Both the position numbers and the translations under genes were made by a program. A stretch of DNA of 64,000 bases from JAJPJE01 sp963848375 (lineage in GTDB: Bacteria; Acidobacteriota; Terriglobia; Terriglobales; Acidobacteriaceae): NCBI GenBank assembly GCA_963848375.1, contig CAWKDK010000018.1, forward strand, positions 186,001 to 250,000. Direction: 5' to 3'. The notes under the pieces were generated by a model. The model saw nothing but the letters and a program-made list of their open reading frames with translations, was not told the origin of the DNA and ran no database searches. Positions 18,021 through 26,587 of the stretch are shown here, one piece after another; within the stretch, counting starts at the first letter, position 1, and each line of letters opens with the position of its first letter.

Positions 18021-18520
18021 TGCCTAGGAAGAATTACGAGCCAGACCCAATCCTGGCCGCTAAGCGGCAGAACATCGCGGCTAGACGGGTGGGGGTGGGA
18101 GCTGCCTGTACATGCGGTGAAACTAAGCCATTTGCACTCGTCACAGGAAGTAATCCGGTCATCTGCGAAGAGTGCCAGCGACGCACAGAAGGACGTAGCA
18201 CATTCGACGACCATCACGTTGCAGGGGAAGCAAACGACCCACTCACAGTTCCGGTACCGGCGAACGATCATCGCGCCGTACTGAACGTCAAGCAATACGA
18301 TTGGCCACAGCGCACCCTTGAAAACCGGGATGGCAGTCCGCTTTTAGCTGCTGCTGCGTTTATTCGCGGTTTTTGCGACACTGTAATTCTCTTCATAGAA
18401 AGACTGTTGAGCCGTATTCCTAAACTGTTGGAGACGGTAGACAGTTTCCTTACCCAAACTCTCGGCCCGAGATATTGGACAAATACCAATTTCGCAAATT
18501 TCATACAAAGGAATGCATAA
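18020..18520 (+). CDS. Zinc-ribbon / HNH-like protein of the polB operon
   Basis: In this 166-residue protein, ACTCGE and VICEECQRR give paired cysteines of a zinc ribbon. They are followed by FDDHHVAGEANDPLTVPVPANDHR, which resembles the HNH pattern HH-x-N-x-H. The C-terminal 80 residues contain amphipathic or membrane-like helices (AAAAFIRGFCDTVILFIERLL). It may be a nuclease, or a degenerate HNH used for DNA binding; only the metal-ligand pattern supports this. It overlaps the upstream gene and its stop abuts the polB start codon. Confidence 0.72.
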   Translation: MPRKNYEPDPILAAKRQNIAARRVGVGAACTCGETKPFALVTGSNPVICEECQRRTEGRSTFDDHHVAGEANDPLTVPVPANDHRAVLNVKQYDWPQRTLENRDGSPLLAAAAFIRGFCDTVILFIERLLSRIPKLLETVDSFLTQTLGPRYWTNTNFANFIQRNA

Positions 18521-21500
18521 ATGTCTCGCAAAAAGAAAATAGATTCGGTACCTCTTGCGGTTCGAATTTTTCCCGAGCCGAAACTCGAAACCAGGGAAAA
18601 ATCCCAACCCGCAAAACAATGGCACCTTCCCGAGAGCATGTTTGTGTTCGACACCGAGACCACCACCGATCCGACACAAAGACTACTTTTTGGCTGTTAT
18701 CGCTTTCTCTATGACAGGGACTGTTTGGAAGAAGGATTGGTCTACGCTGATCAGCTTTCGACTGAACAAATGAATCTTCTGCGGCAATATGTGACCGATC
18801 ACAGGGCAGACACGTCTGAAAGAGGTCGTAGAAATCTGGCGCTTCTCAGCCGCAGCGAGTTTCTGAAGAAGCTGTACAAGGCAACTTACAAGGGCCGTGC
18901 TTTGCTCGTCGGCTTCAATCTACCGTTCGATTTATCTAGGATGGCATTTGACGTTAAGCGTGCGAGACGTGCATTTGGGGGCGGATTCTCTCTGGGTGTA
19001 TGGACGTACAAAGACGACAACGGGTGTCAATTCCCTGACCGTAATAGACCGCGCATTACCATCAAGCACCTGGACAGCAAGCGGGCGCTGATGAGCTTCA
19101 CTTCTCGGATGGAGACTGACGAAGTGGACCGGATTCCGGAGGGCTCAGAGGACGGCAAACCTCAGGATGGCTATAACTTCAGGGGTCATTTTCTGGATCT
19201 TCGTACTGTCGCATTTGCTCTCACAGATCGCTCGCATTCACTGGAATCGGCCTGTGAAGCCTTCGGGGTTGAGAGCGGCAAGATCAAAGTTTCCGAGCAC
19301 GGAAACATCACCGAGGAATACATCCACTACAACCGTCGCGATGTGAAAGCGACTGCGGAATTGGCGGAAAAACTCTTCCAAGAATATGAGTGTTACGAAA
19401 TAAACCTCGCGCCTACGAAGGCCTTTTCAGCAGCAACGATTGGCAAGGCACATTTACGGAAAATGGGAATACCGCCAGCGTTGGAGCGGCAACCAAACTT
19501 TAGTCGCACCCACATTGGATTCGCACAAACCGCATATTTCGGTGGCCGGACGAGCGCTCACATCCGCAACATTACCGTGCCTGTTGTATATACCGATTTC
19601 CTTTCGATGTACCCGACGGTCAATAGCCTCATGGATCTATGGCGTTTCGTCATCGCGCGGGAAATCAAGGTGGTGAGCAACTGCGCTAACGAAATCGCCG
19701 ACTTTCTGCAGGGGATAACTGCGGATCGTCTATTCAGTCCTGACACGTGGAAGCGTCTAGCTGGTTTCGCGAAGGTTGTTCCCGATGGTGACATCCTGCC
19801 GAATCGTGGCAAATACAACATCGTGAGCAACGACTGGCAGGTTGCGTTGAACTATCTGTACGGGAATGACCCTGACAACGCATTGTGGTTTTCATTGCCG
19901 GATTTGGTCGCCGCAGTAATTCTGACTGGCAAAGTGCCTCGGATTATTGATGCATTTCGGATAGAGGCTTCCGAACCACTGCAGGGGCTAAAGCCAATTA
20001 GATTCCGGGGTCTAATTTCCATCGATCCTGCGAAACAAGATTTCTTCAAGCCGTAATTGAAGAACGAAAACGGTGTAGATTCCCGTAAAGATCTATCAGA
20101 AGTTGAAAAACCAGAACGAGAAAGGTCTGAAGATGACTCGCGAATTCCACCAGCTATGGAATTTATGGCCAGATGGATCGTCGCGAGAGTGAAGAAAAAC
20201 AATACGTAGTCTGCCACGGCATCGACGAGACGCCCTACACCTGCAGGGTCCCAGTCCCTGAGGAGCCTGGAGATTATTGTTTCCCGCCCGTCGCTTCGCT
20301 CATTACGGGTGCTGCCCGGCTGATGCTGGCATTGCTCGAAAAAAGCGTCGCAAAACTGGGCGGAACCTATGCGATGGAAGACACCGATTCGATGGCCATC
20401 GTTGCCACTGAAACGGGCGGCTCTGATTCCATGCGCTGGTGGACAACTCAGAATGCCGTATGGCGCACCGGCGATTAAAGCCTTGAGTTGGGCACAGGTT
20501 GCGGAAATCGCTAAGCGCTTCGAAGCATTAAATCCGTATGATCGCAGTGCTGTTCCGGGTTCTATTCTGAAAATTGAAGAAGATAATTTCGACCCCGTCA
20601 CGAAAGAACAGCGGCAGGTTTGGTGCCTCGCGATTTCCGCCAAGCGCTATGCGTTGTTTCTAATGGATGAATCTGGCCAACCTGCATTACTGCGGAAAGG
20701 GAAAAACAGCAAGGATAATCATTGGTCGGAACACGGCCTCGGGCATTTGCTAAATCCTGTGAATTTCGAAGATGAGGATCGCAACTGGATTGCGCAAATC
20801 TGGGAAACAATTATTCAGAAATCTTTAGGTCTTCCCACGGAGAAGCTTAAATTCGAGGGAACTCCCGCAATTGGCCGAGTGACAATCACCAGCCCTGGCA
20901 TTCTAGATGCCTTCCAAAATCTGAATTCAGGAAAAGAATATTCCGAACAAATCAAGCCATTCAATTTCTTGCTGAGTTGCCATGTGAAACCCTTCGGGCA
21001 CCCGGCAGGAGTTAGACCAGAGAAATTTCATTTAATTGCTCCATTCGAGACAAATCCAAAAAAATGGCTAGAAATGAACTGGATCGACCAACATTCGGAA
21101 AATGGAAATACCTACAAAATAACTACAGAGAATTACAGCAGCAGAATTAGAGCCCGCGTGAAAACTTATGGCGATGTTTTTGCCGAATATCAATTCCATC
21201 CTGAATCGAAATGCGCCGACGAAAATGGAGACGCCTGTAATCAGCAGACAATTGGATTGCTGTATCGTCGCCATATTCGGATCAATGAAATTATTTCAAT
21301 TGGAAAAGAATCGAACAGTCTCGAAGAAGTCGATGCAGGGTTAATCCACTCCGCAGAAAACGTATATACCGTTTATTCGGATTCCCGACGTGACGCGTGG
21401 GAAAAGGTAATTCGGCCTAAATTGTCGAAGATTTCGCTGTCACGTTTGATTGAGAAAACCGGACTCTCGCGCAGGGCCCTTATAGACGCGCGGACCGGAA

Positions 21501-21568
21501 GAAGACGACCTCACCCGAGAAATCGACGAATAATCCTTGCGGTGCTGCAGACGCTGAATGTTCTTTGA
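18521..21568 (+). pseudogene. Family B DNA polymerase with proofreading domain, broken by about four frameshifts
   Basis: Repaired, this would be ~1,015 residues. The N-terminal 3'-5' exonuclease has ExoI FDTET (44-46), ExoII NLPFD (133-137) and ExoIII YNRRD (270-274). Polymerase motif A is DFLSMYP (359-365). Motif B, LANSTSYGIYGQM, lies in another frame near 20137-20175. Motif C, MEDTDSMAIV, is near 20376-20405. The long C-terminal part reads from ~20425 (LIPCAGGQLRMP, then RYALF, EHGLGHLLNP, VKPFGHP, HPESKCAD, GKESNSLEE) and ends in an XRE-like HTH (LIEKTGLSRRALIDARTG). Shifts fall at ~20040, ~20075, ~20135 and ~20420. It is the last gene of a coupled operon. The family is scattered in bacterial genomes and its job is not established. 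Confidence 0.85.
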
Positions 21569-21580
21569 AATGAGAATACT

Positions 21581-21607
21581 AGCCCGTCAGAGATGGAGGG
21601 CTTTTTA
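21581..21607 (+). terminator. Weak intrinsic terminator after polB
   Basis: AGCCC (21581-21585) pairs with GGGCT (21598-21602), followed by a T-run. The stem is short, 13 bases after the polB stop. Confidence 0.6.
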
Positions 21608-21659
21608 CGCAATAAGTTCTCCGAATGTCTTTTGATTCTATTCGCTCCGGGCTAATGGT

Positions 21660-22121
21660 TCAGTCGCCACCTGCTGGCAAAGGTTTCGATGCCAGATGAG
21701 AGACAAGCTTTTTTGCAGCATTATCGGTAAAGCTGGACGTGATACCCCGAGAGAACCGGCTGCTGTAAACGGTGTCGCTCCAAAGCACAGCCCCATCCTT
21801 TGCCACTAAGCGTAAAGCGCCTTGCATGCGGAGTTTGCAGTTGTAGCAATTTTCTATTAGCCAGGACCCCGTTAGAACGGCATCAACCTTCGTATCGTCT
21901 TCAAGGGCCTGCTCTGTCACGACACAAAGGTCGTTACACTCTCTGGACAGTGAACTGATTAGCTTCGAGCGAACTAATTCCTCTTCCTTCGCGGCGGGGC
22001 TGTAATCATGTTCCGCAACGAATCCACCGACCATGATCCTGTAAGGGTGATTGGTGGCTTGCTGTTGCGCTGATAATTGGAGCGCGATTCCCAACGCCAG
22101 AATCATCAAAACGAGTTTCAC
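21660..22121 (-). CDS. Hypothetical secreted protein
   Basis: This protein has ~153 residues. The GTG at 22121 is chosen since GGAGG lies eight bases upstream and a signal peptide follows directly (LVLMILALGIALQLSAQQ). The mature part has YRIMVGGFVAEHDYSP, a region with four Cys (SRECNDLCVV; NCYNCKLRM) and VDAVLTGSWLIENC; the pattern of a beta-rich sensor (CsgG/LPP20-like) is possible but weak. No family assigned. It is convergent with polB. Confidence 0.6.
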   Translation of the reverse strand: MKLVLMILALGIALQLSAQQQATNHPYRIMVGGFVAEHDYSPAAKEEELVRSKLISSLSRECNDLCVVTEQALEDDTKVDAVLTGSWLIENCYNCKLRMQGALRLVAKDGAVLWSDTVYSSRFSRGITSSFTDNAAKKLVSHLASKPLPAGGD

Positions 22122-22238
22122 TAGATTGTCCTCCAAGCCAGTAACTATTATGAGAACTAACGCTTAATAGACAAGATTACTTCGGTGTTGCGTAAACACG
22201 ATTTGTAGTAATTAAGCAACACGCGATGATTCGGGCTC

Positions 22239-22454
22239 ATGCCCGACGATCTGCTTATCCGGCTGGGAACTCGTATTAGCAAGCTACGCTTGCGACGTGG
22301 CTGGACTCAGGTCGTAATGGCCGAGAAGGTAGGAATTGACCGAAGCTTTCTGGCAGACGTAGAACGCGGGAAACGGAACATCTCGATAGTCAATCTCGAC
22401 CTAATCGCGAAGGGTTTGGAAGTATCGCTGTCTAGATTGTTGTCCGGAATTTGA
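22239..22454 (+). CDS. Small XRE-family helix-turn-helix regulator
   Basis: This 71-residue protein is a single Cro/C1-type HTH: RLGTRISKLRLRRGWTQVVMAEKVGIDRSFLADVERGKRNISIVNLDLIAKGLEV. This is the size and form of restriction-modification controller (C) proteins and other stand-alone XRE repressors. No restriction enzyme is adjacent; the nearest downstream object is the P2 palindrome. Confidence 0.85.
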   Translation: MPDDLLIRLGTRISKLRLRRGWTQVVMAEKVGIDRSFLADVERGKRNISIVNLDLIAKGLEVSLSRLLSGI

Positions 22455-22498
22455 TCTTGAATTGCTGCCTTTTATATTTTGGCCAGGGACCAACAGCG

Positions 22499-22584
22499 GG
22501 GGTGCAACTTTCGCGGCTGCTAACCCCCTACCCGTCAAGGGGCGGAAGGGATAGGGGTTAGCAGCCGCGAAAGTTGCACCCCCC
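22499..22584. repeat. P2 palindrome, complete copy
   Basis: Arms 22499-22528 and 22555-22584 are perfectly complementary over 30 bp (GGGGGTGCAACTTTCGCGGC through CTAACCCC). The 26-base loop contains GTCAAGGGGCGGAAG (22535-22549). Half copies occur at 15076 and 35447. Confidence 0.95.
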
Positions 22585-22587
22585 TGC

Positions 22588-22627
22588 CCACACTGTTTCA
22601 GTTTGAGATAGAGATAATCTCCGTTCG
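22588..22627. repeat. P1 repeat, partial copy (inverted)
   Basis: CAGTTTGAGATAGAGATAATCTCCGTT is the reverse complement of the P1 left arm. It abuts P2 through the same junction sequence (CACACTGT/ACAGTGTG) that joins P1 to P2 at 35.44 kb. Confidence 0.8.
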
Positions 22628-22809
22628 CAAACGTTGCCGCAAAATTGGAAGATCGATTTGGGGAAAAGTGATTTGGCGATGACTGGCTAGTTAATTCGGC
22701 TTCGAAACTCCAGCCATAAGACTTGAATAGGGCGCGTCGAGCGTGCCTTTGCCGCAATTCTGCAAATATCGCGCGTTTCCGTTGTCGATGCTGACCGCAG
22801 AATCGGGGT

Positions 22810-22840
22810 TTGACTTTGCTGTACTATATGTCATAGTACA
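22810..22840 (+). promoter_or_regulatory. Promoter with overlapping GntR-type operator
   Basis: TTGACT (22810-22815) and CATAGT (22832-22837), 16 bases apart, form a promoter. The perfect inverted repeat TGTACTAT (22820-22827) / ATAGTACA (22833-22840) with a 5-base spacer covers the -10, as for YtrA-like repressors. The GTG start is only four bases downstream, so the transcript may be nearly leaderless. Confidence 0.75.
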
Positions 22841-22843
22841 CAT

Positions 22844-23266
22844 GTGATCGCCTTTCGTGTCGCCTTCCAGCCCGGCGTGCCCATTTACCTGCAGGTCGTC
22901 TACTCCGCCAAGAAGGCGCTCATCTCCGGCCAGATTCGTCCAGGCGATCGTTTCCCGTCCGTCCGCGCTCTCAGTCGGGAACTGAAGATCAATCCCAATA
23001 CCGCACACAAGGTGATCTCGCAACTCGTCGCCGAGGGACTGCTCGAGGTTCATCCCGGTCTTGGCACCGTCGCTGCAAACCTGCCCGCTTCCACTGCAAA
23101 GGAGCGAAGTCAGTTGCTTCGCGGGGAGTTGGAGGCACTAGTCGTTGACGCAATGAAGCTGCAACTCAATTTCGACGACCTGAAAGATGCGCTCAGCGAT
23201 CACTGGGAACGTCTCACTCCGACGCTGCCACACCGCCCATCTTCCTCCAAGGGGGAAAAAATATGA
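22844..23266 (+). CDS. GntR family regulator, YtrA-like
   Basis: This 140-residue protein has a winged-helix N-terminus (PIYLQVVYSAKKALISGQIRPGDRFPSVRALSRELKINPNTAHKVISQLVAEGLLEV) and a short helical tail, as in YtrA-type GntR repressors that control adjacent ABC transporters. The GTG at 22844 starts the frame. The palindrome overlapping its promoter suggests autoregulation. Its stop overlaps the ABC ATPase start (ATGA). Confidence 0.92.
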   Translation: MIAFRVAFQPGVPIYLQVVYSAKKALISGQIRPGDRFPSVRALSRELKINPNTAHKVISQLVAEGLLEVHPGLGTVAANLPASTAKERSQLLRGELEALVVDAMKLQLNFDDLKDALSDHWERLTPTLPHRPSSSKGEKI

Positions 23267-24159
23267 ACTACGCGATCCAAACCGCAGGATTGACCAAGAG
23301 ATTTGGCTCCTGCGAAGCAGTTCACGACTTGACGCTCGTCGTCCCTGAAGGCGCCATCTTCGCCTTCCTTGGCCCGAACGGAGCGGGGAAAACGACCACA
23401 ATCAAGTTGCTCGTGAATATCGTGCGTGCGGCTCGCGGATCGGCAACCGTGCTGGGAGTGGATTCCCGCCACCTCGCCCCTGTCGATTTCACCCAGATCG
23501 GCTACGTTTCAGAGAATCAGGAGATGCCGGAGTGGATGACCGTCCGGACTTTTCTCGAATACTGCCGCGCTTTTTATCCTGCGTGGGATCAGGCGTTGTG
23601 CGACAAGCTGGTTCGCCAGTTCGAACTTCCACCTAAGAGCAAACTCGAGAATCTTTCGCGCGGCATGAAGATGAAAGCGGCGCTCGCGTCGTCCATCGCC
23701 TACCGACCAAAGCTCCTCATCCTCGACGAGCCCTTTAGCGGACTCGATCCTCTGGTGCGCGACGAACTGATCGAGGGCATCCTCGAAATCTCCGCCGAAC
23801 ATCAGTGGACCGTCTTTGTCAGCTCTCACGATCTCGGCGAGATCGAAAACCTCGCCAGCCACATCGGCTATATCGACCACGGACGTCTGCAATTCTCGGA
23901 AGAACTAGCGTCGGTCGTGTCGCGCTTCCGGGAAGTTGAAGTCACACTCGCGAATGCGGGAACGCTCCCAACGCCGTGGCCCGCGGGATGGATGAAACCG
24001 GAGAGTTCCGGCCCGGTCGTGCGCTTCGTCGTCAGTCAGTTCAGCGACGATGTCAGCCCTCGGCAGATTCAGGAACAATTCCCCGGCTGCACCAACTGGA
24101 GCGCGCAGCCCCTTCCTCTGCGTTCGATTTTTACTGCATTAGCGAAGTCGGGCCGTTGA
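23263..24159 (+). CDS. ABC transporter ATP-binding protein
   Basis: This 298-residue protein has Walker A GPNGAGKTTTIK, a signature region LENLSRGMKMKAALASSIAY, Walker B LLILDEPFSGLDP and the switch VFVSSHDLGEIE. It belongs to the CcmA-type exporters that pair with an ABC-2 permease. It is coupled to the GntR gene upstream; the permease follows 20 bases later. The substrate is unknown; YtrA-controlled systems often respond to cell-wall stress or antibiotics. Confidence 0.95.
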   Translation: MNYAIQTAGLTKRFGSCEAVHDLTLVVPEGAIFAFLGPNGAGKTTTIKLLVNIVRAARGSATVLGVDSRHLAPVDFTQIGYVSENQEMPEWMTVRTFLEYCRAFYPAWDQALCDKLVRQFELPPKSKLENLSRGMKMKAALASSIAYRPKLLILDEPFSGLDPLVRDELIEGILEISAEHQWTVFVSSHDLGEIENLASHIGYIDHGRLQFSEELASVVSRFREVEVTLANAGTLPTPWPAGWMKPESSGPVVRFVVSQFSDDVSPRQIQEQFPGCTNWSAQPLPLRSIFTALAKSGR

Positions 24160-24179
24160 TTGATTTTGGGGAGTCGCAT

Positions 24180-25835
24180 ATGAAACAGGCTGTGCACATC
24201 TTCCGCAAAGACATACGCCACCACTGGCTGCTGATCCTGACCGTGCAGGCTCTGATTGCGCTGCACGCGCGACAAGCGATGTTTGGCCAGGCGTCGGTTG
24301 CCGTCAGCGCTTCCGTGTCGCCGATTGGTCTCTTCTATCTGCTGGTTGGACTCAGCACAGTGCTGATGCCCCTGGCCCTCATCTTCGCAATCGCCGCTCT
24401 GATTCAAGAGGAAGCTCTGGTGGGGACGAATCAGTTCTGGCTGACGCGCCCGTACAGCCGACTAAGCCTGGTCACCGCCAAAGGCGCATTCTTTGTCGCG
24501 TTTCTATTTCTGCCGTTGCTTGCCCATCATCTATTTTTGATTTTGCATTTCCATTTCCCCATCTCGGCGGCGATCCCATCGTTGTTATTGACCTTTGGCC
24601 AACTCGTGTCCCTTCTCGTTTTATTCGTAAGTATTGCTACTCTCACGTCGACGCTTCCCCGCTTTGTGCTGGCCAGCATCCTCAGTGTCGCCCTGACTTC
24701 GATCGCGTTGGTCTACATTTCTGGTGCGAGTATGGGGACCTGGGATCCACTGAGCGACATTCGTTCAGGAGTGGCTTACCTGGTTGTGCTGATTGCCGGG
24801 ATCGTCATCAGCAGCTATCAATACGCAACCCGCCGAACCACTTGGACTCGCGTTGCCGCTGTCGCAGCTCTCTGCGCTGTCGTCGTCATTTTTGGTTCGA
24901 TCTCCCTCGGCATGGAATGGAAAATCTACAGCCGGTTTCGCCCCACAGATTCACGTTTCGCCTCGGCACGCCTGGATTCAAGTATGAACCCCGAAGGCCT
25001 CGCCTATACGCAATCGCCCGCCAATGCGTGGGCCGAGCAGAACCTGCGCACTCTGTCTTATCCATTCCAGGTCACCGGCCTGCCCAGCCACCTCGAGTTG
25101 CACGCATTTCGTTTGGCAGGACGCTTGGAGTCCCCAGCGAAAACACAAACTATCTTCGAGCCCCTGAATTTTCTGTTTGAACCCGACAATTCTCCACGTC
25201 TCTCGCTTGCATTTGTACCGTCGCCTCCGACGCAGCAGATCCCTTCGAAACAGCTTGTCCCTTTACTTACCGTCCCGCGGCAGTCCTTCGACGGTTGGAA
25301 GAATACAGAGGCGACGATCTCCGGCACGATGTATTTCCAAGCACATTCTATGGAAGAGAAACGCGTTGCGATCGGTCGCGACCACACCTTGCAATTGGGA
25401 AAGACCGAAACGTGCGACGTTATCGTTCCCCCGCTTTACCAAGACAGTGTCAGCGTGTCGCTCATATGCACCGACCTCGAGCCCGGCAGTATCTCGGGTC
25501 AAGTGTCGGCATCAGCAGCCCTGACGGATGGAACCAACGTTTGGCCGTCGCAAGGAAATTCAAGCGGGCAACCTGGCGGTTCTGATCTGCTGCCGGCGCT
25601 CTTCACTCCGATCCGAGCGACCAGCTATACCTTCGACTTCCGCTCTCCCCTGCACAATCGAGAGATGCAGCCCGCCAAGATTGTTCCCGGCTGGCTCGAC
25701 GGCAAGGAGTTCGTCATCGTCGCTGCGCGCCGCAACGGCGTCCTTAAATTGCCATTTCACATCGATCACGTCATCCCTGGCGAGATCGACACACAGGCAT
25801 GGGAGGCACGCCGCGCTGTTTTGCAGAAACACTAG
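24180..25835 (+). CDS. ABC-2 type permease with large extracellular C-terminal part
   Basis: This 551-residue protein starts at the ATG at 24180 after GGGGAG; the frame is open 68 codons upstream only as an antisense shadow of the ATPase. About six hydrophobic segments cover the first 250 residues (IGLFYLLVGLSTVLMPLALIFAIAALIQ; FLFLPLLAHHLFLILHFHF; ILSVALTSIALVYISG; YLVVLIAGIVISSYQYAT; AVAALCAVVVIFGSISL). The last ~300 residues are soluble and probably periplasmic. It is the export partner of the ATPase. Confidence 0.88.
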   Translation: MKQAVHIFRKDIRHHWLLILTVQALIALHARQAMFGQASVAVSASVSPIGLFYLLVGLSTVLMPLALIFAIAALIQEEALVGTNQFWLTRPYSRLSLVTAKGAFFVAFLFLPLLAHHLFLILHFHFPISAAIPSLLLTFGQLVSLLVLFVSIATLTSTLPRFVLASILSVALTSIALVYISGASMGTWDPLSDIRSGVAYLVVLIAGIVISSYQYATRRTTWTRVAAVAALCAVVVIFGSISLGMEWKIYSRFRPTDSRFASARLDSSMNPEGLAYTQSPANAWAEQNLRTLSYPFQVTGLPSHLELHAFRLAGRLESPAKTQTIFEPLNFLFEPDNSPRLSLAFVPSPPTQQIPSKQLVPLLTVPRQSFDGWKNTEATISGTMYFQAHSMEEKRVAIGRDHTLQLGKTETCDVIVPPLYQDSVSVSLICTDLEPGSISGQVSASAALTDGTNVWPSQGNSSGQPGGSDLLPALFTPIRATSYTFDFRSPLHNREMQPAKIVPGWLDGKEFVIVAARRNGVLKLPFHIDHVIPGEIDTQAWEARRAVLQKH

Positions 25836-25847
25836 TTGGGTTTGGTT

Positions 25848-26054
25848 TCACACCAACCCGAGTCTCTTTAGAGCTGCAACAATCAGTGATTGATTGCGAC
25901 GATTAGGCCTCCCGGGCCCATTTCTTGCGTACTGGAGCGTCCTCAGCGACAAGCCAGTTTCCCTTTTCAGGACCGCATTTGTGATTTTCTTTAATGCTGG
26001 CCTAATCGTTCGTTCCCAATTGTCTGTTCGTGGGTCGGAATAAACCGTATATAC
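25848..26054 (-). pseudogene. C-terminal fragment of a second family B DNA polymerase
   Basis: VYTVYSDPRTDNWERTIRPALKK, then LKRETGLSLRTLQYARNG and RPNRRNQSLIVAALKRLGL align end to end with the last ~68 residues of the polB at 18521-21568 (VYTVYSDSRRDAWEKVIRPKLSK; GLSRRALIDARTG; RPHPRNRRIILAVLQTL). The sequences differ at about half the positions, so this is a remnant of a different polB element rather than a recent duplication. The homology begins exactly at CGTATATAC, where the AbiEii-like gene stops. Confidence 0.8.
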
Positions 26055-26577
26055 GATCAAACTGTGAAATGTCTAGGTGAACGCTTATGGTGGTTGTGTG
26101 CGGATTGCCGTAGAAGTCTTTGAAATAGAGTCTTGCTTCGGAGATTTTTCGTTCTTTATCCGAGTTGGATTTTTCTCGAACGAAATTGCGATCCTTCTCG
26201 AAGACTACCCCAGTATTCTCTTGGACGAAGTCACAAACCTTGTTCAATTCCTTCGTAAGCCGAGCTTCGTCGATAAACGCGTTGCTGGAAAAATCTAGAT
26301 CGTTGGAGAATCGCGTGTGGGAAAAATAGGCTTTTCGGAAGCAATTTCCTCCCTTGAGGACCAGTGAATTCGCAAGTGTGCTTTCCCGATACAGACCCGC
26401 TAGTAGCCAGCCAAAAACGTAGTCTCGCTGTATGTTCGCGGCGTGGAGCCCAAACTCCTCGGCCTTGTCTTGAATTTCAGTCCTGGTGATCAAGTCACAC
26501 CAGTGTAGCTCCTTCATCTCGGGCTGCAACATCTGTTGGCGATGTTTTCTGAATTCCGGAATCGCAACTCGTCTCAA
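26002..26577 (-). pseudogene. AbiEii/AbiGii-type nucleotidyltransferase toxin, 3' truncated
   Basis: This 191-residue frame contains RDYVFGWLLAGLYRES, LVLKGGNCFRKAYFSHTRFSNDLDFS (the nucleotidyltransferase GG and DxDF motifs) and YFKDFYGNPHTTTISVHLDISQFDRIY, typical of the AbiEii toxin family. Such toxins are usually ~270-300 residues with a further helical domain. Here the gene changes after FDRIY into an out-of-frame read of the polB tail. The start is uncertain (TTG 26577, ATG 26532 or a TTG before ITRTEIQDK). No AbiEi antitoxin is present; an IS1182-like element lies directly upstream. Confidence 0.78.
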
Positions 26578-26587
26578 ATTGGGATTA

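Noticed and set aside
22239..22454. Controller of a restriction-modification system
   Set aside because: The protein has the right size, but no methylase or restriction enzyme gene lies nearby.
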